NCBI RefSeq assembly: GCF_000238335.3
Contig: NZ_AHCB03000005.1
Span: 1,488,001-1,552,000 of the forward strand
Reading direction: 5' to 3'
DNA length: 64,000 nucleotides
DNA from: Pseudoalteromonas marina
GTDB taxonomy: Bacteria > Pseudomonadota > Gammaproteobacteria > Enterobacterales > Alteromonadaceae
The notes under the pieces: model-generated
What the model saw: only the letters and a program-made list of their open reading frames with translations
Database searches by the model: none
Told to the model about the DNA's origin: nothing
Made by a program: the position numbers and the translations under genes
In this document: piece after piece, positions 45,231 to 54,573 of the stretch
Numbering within the stretch: the stretch's first letter is position 1
Layout of the letters: each line of letters opens with the position of its first letter

Positions 45231-47204
45231 TTAAATACTTCTCGCTATTTGAAGGGCTTCAAAAATAGCGCGCTTAGCATCAATTGCAGCAGCGAGTTTA
45301 GCGCCACCAATAACGTGTACTTTAGCGTTTTCAGCATGAGGCTTTACAACTTCATCATTTGAAACTTGACCAATACACGCAATAACAGTGTCGACCGGTA
45401 AAACCTGAGTTTCACCACCAACTGTAATAGTTAAACCCTTGCTATCAAAGCTTTGATACTGACAATCCGCAATTTGTTTTACACCATGCTGCTTAGCTAC
45501 TTGACGATGGATCCAACCTGTTGTTTTTCCAAGTTCACTACCAAATCGGCCAGAGCTTCTTTTTAACATGTACAACTGACGCTCGTCTTTGTGTGGCTTC
45601 GGTTCACATTCAATTCCCCACTGCGTTTTAAACTCATCAATGGTTTGTGATTTATGTTCACTTAAAAATGCCACCATATCAAAACCAATGCCGCCAGCAC
45701 CTAAAATGGCAATAGAGTTGCCTAACTCGACTTCGCCACGAATTACTTCATCGTATGCAAATACGCGTTTGTTATCACTACATTTAATTGACGCCTCACG
45801 TGGGCGAACACCCGTGGCAAATACAATGTCGTCGTACTGTGTCAGCATTGACTCGTTGTATGATGTTTCGAGCTTAACCGCTACATCTAAACGTTCTAGC
45901 TCATTAATAAAGTATGCCAGTGTATGATTAAAGTCTTCTTTGCCAGGTATTTGCATGGCTAAATTAAATTGGCCACCCATTTGCGCTTTTTGGTCAATCA
46001 AAGTGACCTTATGACCTTTTTGAGCCAAATAACAACTTGCGGATAAGCCAGCAGGGCCTGCGCCCACAACAAGTACATTTTTTGAGTTTGTCGCTTTATC
46101 GAGCGGGTAATCAAGTTCAAAAGCCGCTTGAGGATTAACCAAGCAGGTTGCACGTTTATTTTTAAATACATGATCTAAACAGCCTTGGTTACAGCCAATA
46201 CAAATGTTAATTTGTTTTGTTTGATCGTTTTGATATTTATTAAAAAACTCAGGATCAGCTAATAAAGGTCTAGCCATTGATATGAGGTCGGCTTCACCTG
46301 CATTTAAAATGTCATTTGCAATGTCAGGTGTATTAATACGGTTTACTGCAATGACTGGAACGCTAACAACACTTTTTAAGCGCTTAGACGCTTCTTTAAA
46401 GGCTCCTGGTGGAACCATACTAGCAATCGTAGGAACGCGCGCTTCATGCCAGCCAATACCCGTATTAAAAATATCAACCCCGGCTTTTTCAAGCTCAGTG
46501 GCTTGAATAACCACTTCATCAGGAGTGGACCCATCAGGGATTAGATCCATAACTGACAGTCTAAATATAATTAAAAATTTATCAGATACTTTAGCCCTAA
46601 CCGCTTTGACTATTTCAAGCGCTAGGCGCATTCTGTTTTCAAGGCTTCCACCAAATTCGTCTTTGCGTTTGTTAGTGTGTGGCGCCATGAATTCGTTAAT
46701 CAAATAACCTTCAGACCCCATTACCTCAACGCCATCATACCCTGCTTTTTCAGCCATATAAGCAGAGTGTGCAAAGTCTTTAATCGTTTTTTTGATTGAG
46801 CTCAGTGACATTTCTTTAGGCTTGTAGGGATTAATTGGAGCCTGAATTGCACTAGGTGCCTGATTGAAAGGATGATAAGCATAGCGACCCGCATGCAGTA
46901 ACTGTAAACAAATTTTCCCACCATGTTTATGAACAGCGTCTGTGTATGCGCGATGCTTAAAAACATCATAATAACTGTTAAAAGAAGACGATATTGGCGT
47001 TAACTTGCCTCGCAGGTTCGGGCTATAGCCACCGGTAATGAGCATGGCTGTGCCGCCTTTTGCACGGGCTTCATAAAATGCACGTAAACGTTTTCTGTTA
47101 TGCCATCCCTCTTCGAGGCCCGTATGCATTGAGCCCATAACTAATCTGTTTCGTAATTGTGTGTGTTTTAATTGTAGTTGTTGTTCTAACATCTCATGCC
47201 CCAT
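45231..47204 (-). CDS. fadH: 2,4-dienoyl-CoA reductase (NADPH)
   Basis: A protein of about 657 residues. It has an N-terminal old-yellow-enzyme barrel (NRLVMGSMHTGLEEG, GYDGVEVMGSEGYLINEF), a 4Fe-4S motif CIGCNQGCLDHVFKNKRATCLVNP near 340, and a C-terminal FAD/NADPH half (VVGAGPAGLSASCYLAQKGH, AILGAGGIGFDMV). It removes the extra double bond of unsaturated fatty acids so beta-oxidation can go on. I use the ATG at 47204 (MGHEMLEQQLQLKH, aligning with other FadH starts); the ATG at 47192, with GGGG nearer to it, is a real alternative, and a GTG at 47231 is less likely. E. coli FadH has 672 residues. Confidence 0.93.
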   Translation of the reverse strand: MGHEMLEQQLQLKHTQLRNRLVMGSMHTGLEEGWHNRKRLRAFYEARAKGGTAMLITGGYSPNLRGKLTPISSSFNSYYDVFKHRAYTDAVHKHGGKICLQLLHAGRYAYHPFNQAPSAIQAPINPYKPKEMSLSSIKKTIKDFAHSAYMAEKAGYDGVEVMGSEGYLINEFMAPHTNKRKDEFGGSLENRMRLALEIVKAVRAKVSDKFLIIFRLSVMDLIPDGSTPDEVVIQATELEKAGVDIFNTGIGWHEARVPTIASMVPPGAFKEASKRLKSVVSVPVIAVNRINTPDIANDILNAGEADLISMARPLLADPEFFNKYQNDQTKQINICIGCNQGCLDHVFKNKRATCLVNPQAAFELDYPLDKATNSKNVLVVGAGPAGLSASCYLAQKGHKVTLIDQKAQMGGQFNLAMQIPGKEDFNHTLAYFINELERLDVAVKLETSYNESMLTQYDDIVFATGVRPREASIKCSDNKRVFAYDEVIRGEVELGNSIAILGAGGIGFDMVAFLSEHKSQTIDEFKTQWGIECEPKPHKDERQLYMLKRSSGRFGSELGKTTGWIHRQVAKQHGVKQIADCQYQSFDSKGLTITVGGETQVLPVDTVIACIGQVSNDEVVKPHAENAKVHVIGGAKLAAAIDAKRAIFEALQIARSI

Positions 47205-47480
47205 TAACTGGTCTAACCTGTGTAGATTCACTAATTCTGCTTTAATGATAACGAATAAGCAATATTTGCATGTATTTAATTAATACTTAAGACACGCTTA
47301 AAATACGTACTCATCTCAAAATTACTATTTAATGCGAGCGTGTATAGCATAATAAATCCATTGTTTTCGGTAGCTTAAACGTATTTATAAACACTTCGTT
47401 ACGATTTAGCAGTTAAATTTATATTTATTCTAGGATAAGATGAAACAAATGTATTAGCTGTACCAAATTAAGGAGCTATT

Positions 47481-49346
47481 TTGATAGCAAAAATATTCAA
47501 AGGTATTTGGGCTGGAATAAACTTTTCTCGTCGATTAATAATCAACTTTTTGTTTGTACTACTTGTTATTGTATTTATTGCAGGTATATCAAGCGATGAT
47601 GATAAAATTATTGTAGAGGAAGGCTCTGTTCTTAGGTTAAACCTAAATGGCCCATTGGTTGAAGAAAAGTTATATGTAGATCCTATTGAAGCGGCTTTAA
47701 ATGACGCAACATCAGGTAACGACGAACCAAGTGAGATTTTACTCGATGATGTTGTTGAAGTCATAAACGAAGCAGCAAAAGATAGTCGTATCAGTGTACT
47801 ACTTCTTGATTTACAAGAAATGCCTAAAGCGCATTTAAATAAACTTAAACAAATTACCAACGCTATTGAAGGCTTCAAACAGGCTGGCAAAAAAGTAATC
47901 GCTACAGGTTACTACTACACGCAAGCGCAGTATTACATTGCTGCACATGCTGACGAAATAGCGATGCATCCGTATGGAAGCGTAGCTATTGAAGGTTACG
48001 GCATGTACCCACTGTATTTTAAAGACGCACTAGAAAAGCTAGAAGTAACACAGCATATTTTTAGAGTAGGTACATTTAAATCAGCTGTTGAACCCTTTAT
48101 CCGTAACGATATGTCTGATGCGGCTAAAGAAGCAAACCGTGTATGGTTAGGTGCACTTTGGAATGAATATAAGCAAGATGTTTCTGCTGTACGTCCATTC
48201 GATGAGTCAAACTTTGATGAAACTATGGATGTTTACCTAGAAAAAATGCAAGCGGCTAACGGTGATGCTGGTAAATATGCACTCGATAATCAATGGGTTG
48301 ATTCGCTTAAAACAAGTCAGCAAATACGCCAACAATTGATAGATTTAGTGGGTGCGCAAGAAGATGGTAAAACATTTAAACACGTATCGTTTCGTCAATA
48401 CCTGAGCCTGGTTAAACCTCCTGTCGTTTTTGATAACCCAATTACTGAGAAAGTAGCGGTTGTTGTAGCGAGAGGAACAATTGTAGATGGTGAGCGCAGA
48501 GCGGGCGAAATTGGTGGTGACTCTACCGCTGCCCTTCTCCGTAAAGCAAGACTTGATGATAAAGTAAAAGCAGTGGTACTTCGTATTGATTCAGGTGGCG
48601 GTAGTATGTTCGCATCTGAAGTTATTCGCGCAGAGGTATTAGCTCTAAAAGCAGCCGGTAAACCTGTTATCGCATCAATGAGTTCTGTTGCGGCATCTGG
48701 CGGTTACTGGATTGCATCTGCTGCAAACGAAATTTGGGCTGCACCAAGTACGATTACAGGGTCTATTGGTGTATTTGGTACATTTATGACATTTGAAAAT
48801 ACATTATCAAAAATTGGTGTTTATTCTGATGGTGTTGCAACCACCGAAATGGCAGGTTTTTCTGTCACTCGCCCACTTAACGAAAAAATGGCTCAAGTTA
48901 TTCAAATGAGTGTTGAAGAGGCTTACGGTCGATTTTTGAATGTTGTAGCTCAAGCTCGAGGCATGACGCCTGAGGAAGTTGATGCAATTGCGCAAGGTCG
49001 AGTTTGGATTGCTTCTCAAGCACTTGAACTGGGATTAATTGATAAGCTAGGTGATAAGCAAGATGCAATTGATGCTGCAGCCGCCCTTGCTAAGTTAGAA
49101 AACTACGATGTTAAAACAATCACACAAGATTTGAGCCCGCAAGAAAAAATGCTACAAGACATTTTTGGAAGTGCATCAGTGAAATCGATGTTGGGTCTTC
49201 AAACACAAGCACCATCTGTTTTAGCAACACAAGCTAATTTAAACAGCGTCATACAACAACTGAGTAGTGAAGTTGAAAGCCTCAAGGATTATAACGATCC
49301 ACAGGGTGTGTACGCTCGTTGTTTAGAGTGTAAAGTTGCACAATAA
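47481..49346 (+). CDS. sppA: signal peptide peptidase SppA, 67-kDa type
   Basis: A 621-residue protein (E. coli 618). It starts at TTG 47481, backed by AGGAG five bases ahead and by the family N-terminus. A membrane anchor lies at about 20-36, followed by two tandem protease-fold halves. Lys200 in VGTFKSAVEPF and Ser406 in SSVAASGGYW are the catalytic pair, one from each half. As a membrane-anchored tetramer it cuts leftover signal peptides. ansA follows, the conserved pairing, with an intrinsic terminator in between. Confidence 0.95.
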   Translation: MIAKIFKGIWAGINFSRRLIINFLFVLLVIVFIAGISSDDDKIIVEEGSVLRLNLNGPLVEEKLYVDPIEAALNDATSGNDEPSEILLDDVVEVINEAAKDSRISVLLLDLQEMPKAHLNKLKQITNAIEGFKQAGKKVIATGYYYTQAQYYIAAHADEIAMHPYGSVAIEGYGMYPLYFKDALEKLEVTQHIFRVGTFKSAVEPFIRNDMSDAAKEANRVWLGALWNEYKQDVSAVRPFDESNFDETMDVYLEKMQAANGDAGKYALDNQWVDSLKTSQQIRQQLIDLVGAQEDGKTFKHVSFRQYLSLVKPPVVFDNPITEKVAVVVARGTIVDGERRAGEIGGDSTAALLRKARLDDKVKAVVLRIDSGGGSMFASEVIRAEVLALKAAGKPVIASMSSVAASGGYWIASAANEIWAAPSTITGSIGVFGTFMTFENTLSKIGVYSDGVATTEMAGFSVTRPLNEKMAQVIQMSVEEAYGRFLNVVAQARGMTPEEVDAIAQGRVWIASQALELGLIDKLGDKQDAIDAAAALAKLENYDVKTITQDLSPQEKMLQDIFGSASVKSMLGLQTQAPSVLATQANLNSVIQQLSSEVESLKDYNDPQGVYARCLECKVAQ

Positions 49347-49392
49347 AGGTGCGTGATCCACACTCGTTGCTTTATTTACACTAGCGACAGGT

Positions 49393-49398
49393 TATACT
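49393..49398 (+). promoter_or_regulatory. possible -10 box for ansA inside the sppA terminator region
   Basis: TATACT sits 6 bases before the terminator hairpin, with TTGCTT 20 bases further up as a weakly spaced -35. A transcript from it would start inside the hairpin, lack the 5' arm, and so escape termination. Confidence 0.35.
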
Positions 49399-49427
49399 AA
49401 GCCCAGTTTTTTTACTGGGCTTTTTTT
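49399..49427 (+). terminator. intrinsic terminator of sppA abutting the ansA start codon
   Basis: AAGCCCAGT and ACTGGGCTT pair around TTTTT, and the T-run ends directly at the ansA ATG at 49428. No Shine-Dalgarno sequence can fit between them. Confidence 0.85.
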
Positions 49428-50438
49428 ATGAAACGTAAACGCATTTATATCGCTTATACCGGCGGTACCATAGGAATGAAAAAATCAAGTCGGGGTTACA
49501 TTCCCGCAGAAGGTTTCTTAACCGAAACGGTTATGAACAATGCCGAATTTAATCGTGATGAAATGCCCTTATTCGATATTCACGAATACTGTCCACTTAT
49601 TGATTCATCTGACATGTCCCCTGCACACTGGCAACTTATTGCAGATGATATAAAAAGTAAATATCAGCAATACGACGGCTTTGTTGTACTGCATGGTACA
49701 GACACCATGGCCTATACTGCATCCGCACTTTCATTCATGTTTGATAATTTAACTAAACCCGTTATTGTTACCGGATCGCAAATTCCACTTTCTCAACTAC
49801 GATCTGACGGACAGGTTAATTTGTTAAATGCAATGTACTTAGCTGCTAATTACCCAATTGCAGAAGTGAGTCTGTTTTTTAATAACCAGTTATTTAGAGG
49901 TAATAGAGCCACTAAAGCACATGCAGATGGTTTTGATGCCTTTGCTTCACCAAATTTAGAGCCTCTTGCATTATCAGGTATTAATATTCAACTTATTAAA
50001 GGCCAACTAAGTCCTTATGTTGAAAACGAACTTCAAGTAACCACAATAACGCCACAGCCAATTGGCGTACTTTATTTATATCCAGGAATAAGTACCGAGG
50101 TGGTGAAGAGTCTTGTAAACGATAACATTAAAGCTTTAGTGTTATTGAGCTTTGGCGTGGGTAATGCACCTCAGGACGATAAGTTTTTATCTGTGTTAAG
50201 TGAAGCAAGTAATAAAGGAATGATTATTGTTAATTTAACACAATGTCTAAAAGGTCAAGTCAATATGGGCGGTTACGCAACCGGCAACGCATTATTAAAT
50301 ATTGGCGTTATTAGTGGGTATGATATGACTTTAGAAGCCTGCTTAACCAAACTTCATTGCCTATTCAGCCAGAATCTAGAAATCGAGACTATTCGCCACT
50401 TAATGCAAGATAATATGCGTGGTGAATTAACAAGATAA
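49428..50438 (+). CDS. ansA: L-asparaginase I, cytoplasmic
   Basis: A 336-residue protein. The two catalytic threonines lie in IAYTGGTIGMKKS (near residue 13) and LHGTDTMAYTASAL (near 90). It has no signal peptide, so it is the cytoplasmic, low-affinity type I enzyme that hydrolyses asparagine to aspartate and ammonia. The start is fixed by homology (MKRKRIYIAYTGGTIG, compare E. coli MQKKSIYVAYTGGTIG), yet the ATG directly touches the T-run of the sppA terminator and has no ribosome binding site. A terminator follows at about 50460. Confidence 0.95.
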   Translation: MKRKRIYIAYTGGTIGMKKSSRGYIPAEGFLTETVMNNAEFNRDEMPLFDIHEYCPLIDSSDMSPAHWQLIADDIKSKYQQYDGFVVLHGTDTMAYTASALSFMFDNLTKPVIVTGSQIPLSQLRSDGQVNLLNAMYLAANYPIAEVSLFFNNQLFRGNRATKAHADGFDAFASPNLEPLALSGINIQLIKGQLSPYVENELQVTTITPQPIGVLYLYPGISTEVVKSLVNDNIKALVLLSFGVGNAPQDDKFLSVLSEASNKGMIIVNLTQCLKGQVNMGGYATGNALLNIGVISGYDMTLEACLTKLHCLFSQNLEIETIRHLMQDNMRGELTR

Positions 50439-50458
50439 AGAGTTACACATCGCAGAAT

Positions 50459-50490
50459 CAAAAAAGGCACGCTTATAGCGTGCCTTTTTG
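50459..50490. terminator. bidirectional terminator between ansA and gnd
   Basis: AAAAAGGCACGC and GCGTGCCTTTTT pair around TTATA between two convergent genes. Confidence 0.92.
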
Positions 50491-50502
50491 TCTAATAAAG
50501 AA

Positions 50503-51876
50503 TTAACGAACTTTAGCTTCAATCTCAACTAGGTCAGTCAAATGGCAGGTTTCACCACTATGGGTTTTAATGCCATGCTCACCAAAATAATCACGCTGGG
50601 CTTGAACTAGGTGCCCATTACTTGGTGTTGTTAACGTTGCTAAGTAAGTTTGTGTAGAGCTTAATACAGGAAACGCCAAACCAGACATAACAGCTTGTCC
50701 TGTTATCTTACGTAGTGCATTCGCCTCTTTATCGAGTGAATCTATAAATTCGACTCCTTGCGCCACGCTATCTAGATAGTCAGCTCGAATAATACAACCT
50801 GCACGCCAAGTTTGTAATGTTTTCGACAAATCAACTTTCCACTGGTGTGTACGAGATGCGCCTTTAATTAGTGCTAAACCTTGGCGATACGCAAGTAAAC
50901 TAGCAAGTGTAAATGCATCTTTAAGCTCTTCGAGATCAATATCAACGATATTGGTTGATTTTGAAGCGTACGTCATTTCTTGTGCAGCGGTTGTATCGCA
51001 GGCATTGGTTAGGTGTCTGGCTTGAACAGCAGCGACAAGTGATGGTACTGCAATTCCTAACTCTAGCGCGTTTTGTGCAGTCCACAAACCTGTACCTTTA
51101 GCGCCAACTTTATTATCAATAAGGTCGACTAGTGGCTCATTTTTATCATTTTCAAGGGTTAATATGTGGCTAGAGATAGAAAGTAAGTAACTATTTAACT
51201 GCCCTTGTGACCACTCATCAAATATTGCAGCTACTTCTTTTGGAGAACGGTTAGTTCCTGAGCGTAGTAATTGATACATTTCTGCAATGAGTTGCATAAG
51301 TGCATATTCAATGCCGTTGTGAACCATTTTAACAAAGTGTCCACTTGCCGATTGGCCAACACGTGCAAAACAAGAGCTACCATTGTAACTTGCAGCTACT
51401 TTTTCAAACCATGGTTCAATACGTTCCCAGCCACCTTCTGACCCACTGGCCATCATTGCTGGGCCATGGCGGGCACCTTCTGCACCACCTGAAATACCCA
51501 TGGTGGCAAACTCAAATTTATTTTGGTATTTAAGTTTACGCGTAATACCATCTTTATAATTACTGTTACCACAATCAACTATAATATCATCACACTCTAC
51601 GCCTGCGTTTACCAGTTCATTACAAACGGTATCTACTAACTCACCCGCAGGAACAAGTAATAAAATAGAACGAGGTGCTTCTAAACGCCTTACCATGTCT
51701 CCTAAATCAGAAACAATGTGAAGTTTGTCAGCCATGCCTTGAGATTTAGCACAACTTATTAACTCTTCACCCGCATGTGGGTTTTTGTCATAAGCAACAA
51801 GCGTTATCCCCTTTTCTATCAAATTTAGGGCAAGATTTTTCCCCATAACGCCTAACCCGACTAATGCAACTTGCAT
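50503..51876 (-). CDS. gnd: 6-phosphogluconate dehydrogenase, decarboxylating
   Basis: A 457-residue protein, a little shorter than the usual 468-470. The Rossmann start is VALVGLGVMGKNLALNL, the substrate signature is GISGGAEGARHGPAMMASG, the catalytic Lys lies in GHFVKMVHNGIEYALMQ near 180, and the C-terminal arm is RDYFGEHGIKTHSG. It oxidises 6-phosphogluconate to ribulose 5-phosphate with NADP in the pentose phosphate pathway. It is a single gene, divergent from pykA across a 378-base regulatory region. Confidence 0.95.
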   Translation of the reverse strand: MQVALVGLGVMGKNLALNLIEKGITLVAYDKNPHAGEELISCAKSQGMADKLHIVSDLGDMVRRLEAPRSILLLVPAGELVDTVCNELVNAGVECDDIIVDCGNSNYKDGITRKLKYQNKFEFATMGISGGAEGARHGPAMMASGSEGGWERIEPWFEKVAASYNGSSCFARVGQSASGHFVKMVHNGIEYALMQLIAEMYQLLRSGTNRSPKEVAAIFDEWSQGQLNSYLLSISSHILTLENDKNEPLVDLIDNKVGAKGTGLWTAQNALELGIAVPSLVAAVQARHLTNACDTTAAQEMTYASKSTNIVDIDLEELKDAFTLASLLAYRQGLALIKGASRTHQWKVDLSKTLQTWRAGCIIRADYLDSVAQGVEFIDSLDKEANALRKITGQAVMSGLAFPVLSSTQTYLATLTTPSNGHLVQAQRDYFGEHGIKTHSGETCHLTDLVEIEAKVR

Positions 51877-52097
51877 TTAGTGTCCTCCTCGGTAACAACT
51901 ATTTGGTTAGAAAATTCAATGTATTCATTCAATAATACCGCATGCTTTATACGTATACAGTAATAAAATACTAACGATGAGCCAATACAAAGTAATATTT
52001 CACTACAGGTATAAAAGCCTCGCAATTATATCAAATATCATCGAGCAAAGGGTGACTAAAAGCAAAGCAAATTAAAATTATGATCATTGACGCATTT

Positions 52098-52111
52098 TGA
52101 CACCGGTGTCA
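52098..52111. promoter_or_regulatory. candidate operator, 14-bp perfect palindrome
   Basis: TGACACCGGTGTCA is a perfect dyad with central CG, the form typical of LacI-family operators. A half-like TGATGACA follows 5 bases later. It lies about 145 bases before pykA and 220 before gnd, suiting a carbon-metabolism regulator. The regulator is not identified. Confidence 0.5.
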
Positions 52112-52174
52112 TAATGATGACACAATAGTTTTGTATAAAATAGTGGCAATTCTTTTAGCTTTGCCTACAACTAA

Positions 52175-52200
52175 AGATATAGCTTTATAAAGCTATATCT
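52175..52200 (+). promoter_or_regulatory. 26-bp perfect palindrome in the pykA leader
   Basis: The half AGATATAGCTTTA is followed directly by its exact reverse complement. In RNA it would form a stem of about 11 bp with a tight loop, 54 bases before the pykA start. No T-run follows. Confidence 0.6.
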
Positions 52201-52254
52201 ATCGTAAACAAAATAACCGTCAACCTGCTTTCACCAAGCACACAGGAGAAATTG

Positions 52255-53691
52255 ATGCTAAGACGCACAAAAATAGTCGCTACCCTTGGGCCCGCTACCG
52301 ATAGAGATAACAACTTAGAAAAAATTATTCGCGCAGGCGCAAACGTAGTACGTTTAAACTTCTCACACGGTGTGGCTCAAGATCATAAAGACCGTGCACA
52401 AGCAGTTCGTGATATTGCAAAACGATTGAACAAACATATTGCTATCCTTGCCGACCTTCAAGGTCCTAAAATCCGTGTATCAACGTTCAAAGAAGGCAAA
52501 GTAACCCTAGAAGTGGGTGCTAAGTTTATCCTTGATGCAAAAATGGAAAAAGGGCAAGGCGATATAAGCGCTGTAGGTATCGATTATAAAGAGCTTCCAC
52601 AAGACGTATCTCCTAACGATTTACTTCTTTTAAATGATGGTTTAATTCAACTTACAGTTGATAAAGTAGTTGATCATCTAGTTCACTGTACCGTTACAGT
52701 GGGAGGTGTTTTATCAAATAATAAAGGGATTAACCGTTTGGGCGGTGGATTAACTGCCCCTGCGTTTACTGATAAAGACAAAGAAGATTTAATCACAGCA
52801 GCAGAAATCGATGTAGATTATATTGCGGTATCTTTCCCACGTAGTGGTGATGATATGCGTTACGTTCGTTCTTTAGCTGAAGCAGCTGGCTCTAAAGCGC
52901 AACTTCTTGCAAAAATTGAACGTGCTGAAGCTGTAGAAACGCAAGAAGCGATTGACGACATTGTACTTGCTTCAGATGCTGTTATGGTTGCGCGTGGTGA
53001 CTTAGGTGTAGAAATTGGCGATGCTGCGTTAATGGGCAAGCAAAAGCTTATTATTCGTCGTGCTCGTTCATTGAACCGTACTGTTGTTACAGCAACGCAA
53101 ATGATGGAATCGATGATCGATAACCCAATGCCAACACGTGCTGAAGTAATGGATGTTGCAAACGCAGTGCTTGATGGAACCGACGCTGTAATGCTTTCTG
53201 CAGAAACCGCAGCGGGTGATTACCCTGAAGAAACTGTAGCGACTATGGCGCGAGTTTGTTTGGGTGCTGAGTCACAAAAAGAAACACACGTATCTAAGCA
53301 CCGTTTAGACAGCCGTTTTTCTAATAATGCAGAATCAATTGCTTTATCAGCTATGTATGCGGCAAACCATTTAGACTCTGTTAAAGCTATTGTAACGCTT
53401 ACTGAATCAGGTAGCACAGCAAAATTAATGTCACGTATTAGTTCGGGTTTACCAATCTATTCACTATCTCGTCATGCTAGTACGCTTGGTCAAACCGCAC
53501 TTTATCGTGGTGTTTACCCTGTGTTTTTTGATTCAACACAAACAGAAAAAGATGCAATGGTTAAAGCAGCTTTAGATACGCTTGTTGCCCAAGGATCATT
53601 AGCGTCAGGTGATACTGTGATTTTAACGCATGGTGATTCAATGGAAACGGTTGGCGCAACAAATACAATGAAAATTGTTACTGTTGAGTAA
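52255..53691 (+). CDS. pykA: pyruvate kinase, PykA type
   Basis: A 478-residue protein (E. coli PykA 480). The ATG at 52255, behind AGGAGA, is preferred over the TTG codon before it. [17 protein letters not shown] at the start, [25 protein letters not shown] with the catalytic Lys/Glu, [10 protein letters not shown] and [33 protein letters not shown] all fit type II pyruvate kinase. It makes pyruvate and ATP from PEP and ADP. The type is usually AMP-activated. A terminator follows. Confidence 0.97.
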   Translation: MLRRTKIVATLGPATDRDNNLEKIIRAGANVVRLNFSHGVAQDHKDRAQAVRDIAKRLNKHIAILADLQGPKIRVSTFKEGKVTLEVGAKFILDAKMEKGQGDISAVGIDYKELPQDVSPNDLLLLNDGLIQLTVDKVVDHLVHCTVTVGGVLSNNKGINRLGGGLTAPAFTDKDKEDLITAAEIDVDYIAVSFPRSGDDMRYVRSLAEAAGSKAQLLAKIERAEAVETQEAIDDIVLASDAVMVARGDLGVEIGDAALMGKQKLIIRRARSLNRTVVTATQMMESMIDNPMPTRAEVMDVANAVLDGTDAVMLSAETAAGDYPEETVATMARVCLGAESQKETHVSKHRLDSRFSNNAESIALSAMYAANHLDSVKAIVTLTESGSTAKLMSRISSGLPIYSLSRHASTLGQTALYRGVYPVFFDSTQTEKDAMVKAALDTLVAQGSLASGDTVILTHGDSMETVGATNTMKIVTVE

Positions 53692-53702
53692 TTAACGCTT
53701 TA

Positions 53703-53733
53703 AAAAAAATGCGAGCTTAGCTCGCATTTTTTA
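53703..53733. terminator. bidirectional terminator after pykA
   Basis: AAAAAATGCGAGC and GCTCGCATTTTTT pair around TTA. It lies between two convergent genes. Confidence 0.92.
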
Positions 53734-53748
53734 TTTCTAACTATAATT

Positions 53749-54573
53749 TTAGCTCGCTAATGCTGCTTTTACTTTATCTCGGTAACTTCGGCTTACTTTT
53801 AATTCTTGTCCATTTTCTAAAACAAGTAAATACTCGCCACTAACCTGTGTTACTAATTTACTGATTTGTTTTGTATTTACAATTGCGCTGCGATGAACCC
53901 TAACAAATAAATGAGGGTCGAGCTCTTGCTCAAGTTCTTTCATTGTTTTACGTAATATATGTGTTTGTCCATCTTGGCAATGTAAACACATATAATCACC
54001 TGCTGCATCAACCCATTGAATGGTTGCTGCTGGAACACGAATAATTTCGCCCTGCTCTTTTACTGCCAACGACTCTGGGTAACGTTTATCAGCTAAAGTA
54101 TCACCGGTTGCCAGCTTTTTGAGAATTTCTTCACAGTTATTTCCGGTAATGCCAGCTACAAAACTCGCGAGTTTTTTCTTATGGGCGTTGTCTTGTTGCG
54201 TTTTTAAATAGGTATGCACTTTTTCTACCGCCTGTTTTAGTCTGTTATCATCAACGGGTTTTAAAATGTAATCCAATGCATGAATTTCAAATGCTTTTAC
54301 TGCAAATTGATCAAATGCGGTAACAAACACGATTGCAGGTAGTACTTTAGTGCTTTCACTTAACGCGCGAGCAACTTCAAAACCATTCATGCCTGGCATT
54401 TGAATATCTAAAAATACTAAATCTATTTTTTCGTTTTTACACGTCTGTATTGCATCCGCACCCGAACTGCATAATTTAATAACTTCAATATCATCAAATT
54501 CTGAAAGTCTTACATCTAAACCTTTGCGCGCTAATGGTTCATCATCAACAATAAGCGTTCTGATTTTCATCAT
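53749..54573 (-). CDS. LytTR-family response regulator
   Basis: A 274-residue protein with a receiver domain (about 1-125; phospho-acceptor Asp56 in LVFLDIQMPG, Lys in DYILKPVDD) and a C-terminal LytTR DNA-binding domain (about 170-272; RVHRSAIVNTKQISKL). Its ATG overlaps the kinase gene's stop by four bases (ATGA), so the pair is coupled. Related systems in gammaproteobacteria include YehT and YpdB, which sense pyruvate or other nutrients. The pykA gene is convergent here, but a link is only speculative. Confidence 0.93.
   Translation of the reverse strand: MMKIRTLIVDDEPLARKGLDVRLSEFDDIEVIKLCSSGADAIQTCKNEKIDLVFLDIQMPGMNGFEVARALSESTKVLPAIVFVTAFDQFAVKAFEIHALDYILKPVDDNRLKQAVEKVHTYLKTQQDNAHKKKLASFVAGITGNNCEEILKKLATGDTLADKRYPESLAVKEQGEIIRVPAATIQWVDAAGDYMCLHCQDGQTHILRKTMKELEQELDPHLFVRVHRSAIVNTKQISKLVTQVSGEYLLVLENGQELKVSRSYRDKVKAALAS

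Larger units (their letters stand above)
51877..52254. other. divergent gnd-pykA regulatory region
   Basis: No gene. It holds a 14-bp perfect palindrome (52098-52111) and a 26-bp perfect palindrome (52175-52200), described separately. A TATAAA at 52135 may be the pykA -10. The part near gnd shows nothing I can name. Confidence 0.6.

Noticed and set aside
51957..51972. HexR site near gnd
   Set aside because: The dyad AGTA-N6-TACT has the wrong spacing between GTA and TAC and weak matches elsewhere.
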